A stretch of 5,063 bases of DNA from Elusimicrobiota bacterium (GTDB lineage: Bacteria; Elusimicrobiota; Elusimicrobia; 2-01-FULL-59-12; JACPXA01). Under the pieces are notes generated by a model. It searched no databases and was not told the origin of the DNA. It saw only the letters and a list, made by a program, of their open reading frames with translations. Both the position numbers and the translations under genes were made by a program. Positions within the stretch are counted from its first letter, which is position 1. Each line of letters opens with the position of its first letter. The DNA lies in contig JACPXA010000079.1 of the NCBI GenBank assembly GCA_016196785.1, forward strand, positions 1 to 5,063. The letters are read 5' to 3'. Positions 3,891 through 5,063 of this stretch are shown here, one piece after another.

Positions 3891-5063
3891 GATTTTGAAG
3901 AAGAATGAGTCGTTCTTCGAGACCGGCACCGGCATCGACCCTGTCACGGGATTCCCCTATGATTTCATGAATGAAACCGGCGGTTCCAAGGCCCAATGGA
4001 CCCAGCCGACTTCCATTGGGTTCACCCTTTTGCTGTGGGGACATCTTTCGACGAAGCGGTGGTCCCTTTCCTCGGTCACGCAGGACCAGGCGCTGCAGCG
4101 GGCTCGGACCTTGTTGAACTCTCTGTTGGATGTTCAAACGCGCTTCGGCTGGAACGGGCTTTTGCCCTGGATGCGGCTGGACCCTCTGAGGCCCGACCGG
4201 ACGGAGTTCGTCTTTGTCGACAACGCCAATCTCACCACCGCGGTTGCGGCCTTTCTGGGCCAATTGGAAACAGCCGGCCTAGACAAGAGCCAAAAAGGGG
4301 CGGATCTGGCCGCGGCGGCGAAGACATTCCTGGACCGGCAGCAGGCCGGCTATCAGGCCTTGTATGACCCGGCGGTTAAACAGTTTTATCAATCGTTCAA
4401 CACCGCGGGAAACCTCTTTTCCAGCACCCACGTGGACCGTATCGGCAGTGAGTGGCGGGCCGGTCTGGCGTTCGTCGTGGCGTATTACGGCCTGCCGGAA
4501 GAGGCCTGGCGCGGCATGCCGCTCGTCAAAGGGCTTTACCGGACGGAAGGGGGCCGCATCTTGGAAACCATCCGGCCGTTTGACGGCGGCGCGTTCCAGA
4601 TGTTCTGGCCCACGCTGATCATGCCCGAGCAAACCTACTCCACGATGCAGCCGGCCCTTTGGAATTTCCTGGCGGCCCAGCTGGATTACGCGCGCGGCCA
4701 CAACCTGCCCGGAATTCTTTCGGCCTCCTCTCTCCCCGAAGGCGGCTATAGCGGCCGAATCGGCTTACAGGAACTGGCGGAATGGGACGGCACTCTGCGT
4801 CAAGACGTCGGCTCTTTGTACGGACTGGCGTCCGCTTTCCAAGTCGCCCCGGAAATCGTCATGCAGGAGATCCAGCGGATTCTTCAGCAATTCCCGGCCC
4901 TGCAGGGCCCGATGGGCTTGTTCGATTCGGCCCGAAGCAACAGTTCCATCAGCCGGAACTATTACGCCGTCGATCAAGGCTCTCTGCTCCTGGGACTGCT
5001 GGGCGGAAGCCAGACGGGAATGACTTCCTTTCTGAAAAATCGTTCCCTGGACCAAAAGGTGGC
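3685..5063 (+). CDS. C-terminal part of the same protein: glucoamylase-like (alpha/alpha)-barrel domain, runs off the window
   Basis: This frame is open from 3646 to the right edge without a stop. The first in-frame ATG is at 3685, but it has no credible ribosome-binding site, so the segment is read as the continuation of the gene starting at 1533. It begins with the end of an Ig-like repeat (YQIITYSVDDAG to LDAAGNEVTRTLTL), then an acidic linker, then from about 3870 a helical domain of at least 400 residues. The order of motifs resembles DUF3131, PF10091 glycoamylase and GH144-type proteins: TQPTSIGFTLLL (~4000), QALQRARTLLNSL, GWNGLLPWMRLD, VDNANLTTAVAAFL (~4216), DGGAFQMFWPTLIMPE (~4582), LPGILSASSLPEGGYSG (~4708), DGTLRQDVGSLYGLASAF, GLFDSARSN and NYYAVDQGSLLLGLLGG (~4957). 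The last resembles the family's closing YxxIDQGPxLLM motif. Substrate and catalytic acids cannot be assigned by eye, and an inactive or binding role is possible. The domain end lies outside the window. Confidence 0.65.
   Translation, partial: MAYQIITYSVDDAGRITSQEKEVDLAVGNNTIVLAALDAAGNEVTRTLTLRRTDTDPALTPEMAQLRSEILKKNESFFETGTGIDPVTGFPYDFMNETGGSKAQWTQPTSIGFTLLLWGHLSTKRWSLSSVTQDQALQRARTLLNSLLDVQTRFGWNGLLPWMRLDPLRPDRTEFVFVDNANLTTAVAAFLGQLETAGLDKSQKGADLAAAAKTFLDRQQAGYQALYDPAVKQFYQSFNTAGNLFSSTHVDRIGSEWRAGLAFVVAYYGLPEEAWRGMPLVKGLYRTEGGRILETIRPFDGGAFQMFWPTLIMPEQTYSTMQPALWNFLAAQLDYARGHNLPGILSASSLPEGGYSGRIGLQELAEWDGTLRQDVGSLYGLASAFQVAPEIVMQEIQRILQQFPALQGPMGLFDSARSNSSISRNYYAVDQGSLLLGLLGGSQTGMTSFLKNRSLDQKV

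Noticed and set aside
3042..4263. Two long minus-strand open frames (214 and 200 codons) opposite the secreted protein gene
   Set aside because: Their Gly/Arg-rich, repetitive sequences mirror the Ig-like repeats and the barrel domain on the + strand. The + strand has clear domain motifs, so these are shadows.
3996..4618. Plus-strand open frames at 3996-4367 and 4364-4618
   Set aside because: They are out of frame with the motif-bearing continuous frame that runs from 3646 to the window end.

Overview
The window reads as a stretch of decayed mobile DNA followed by a large secreted protein gene. All genes are on the + strand. Nothing in it fixes the taxonomy. The mix of an IS3-type remnant, two REP-associated tyrosine transposases (RAYTs) and a very long modular exported protein fits an environmental Gram-negative-type bacterium or an uncultured lineage, but that is inference only.

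Bases 1-1440 are a nested graveyard of transposases. First comes the 3' end of an IS3-family orfA. It overlaps the start of orfB and still carries an A AAA AAG slippery heptamer in the right frame for -1 frameshifting. OrfB breaks off near 400, where a RAYT unit begins. That unit has a REP-like hairpin at 412-444, then a RAYT gene at 455 with an intact HUH motif. The gene is cut before the helix that would carry its catalytic tyrosine. The cut coincides with the left end of a second unit, 766-1440, bounded by 27-bp inverted repeats. This unit carries a nearly complete RAYT (818-1410) broken by an apparent one-base deletion near 1025. A perfect hairpin with a G-rich loop sits directly against its start codon.

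Bases 1441-1547 hold a convincing sigma70-type promoter (TTGACA, 17 bp, TATCCT), a perfect 7-bp inverted repeat across the -10 region, and two competing start codons for the next gene.

Bases 1533-5063 encode one modular exported protein that runs off the window. In order it has a signal peptide, an unrecognised region of about 120 residues, two near-identical 149-residue units each made of three DUF5648-like sub-repeats (YRxYN...GxHxFTT...GW...GYL), about four 64-residue Ig-like repeats, and a C-terminal (alpha/alpha)-barrel, glucoamylase-like domain. The reading frame breaks inside the fourth Ig-like repeat. The frame opened at the start stops at 3890, while the glucoamylase-like domain continues in another frame from about 3646 to the window end with no stop. 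The break may be a single-base indel. Alternatively it may be a 67-bp insertion between two TATCA copies (67 = 3x22+1); removing those 67 bases restores both the frame and the repeat alignment.

The clearest items for follow-up are this frame break, the unusual domain combination, and the hairpins and inverted repeats tied to the RAYT genes.
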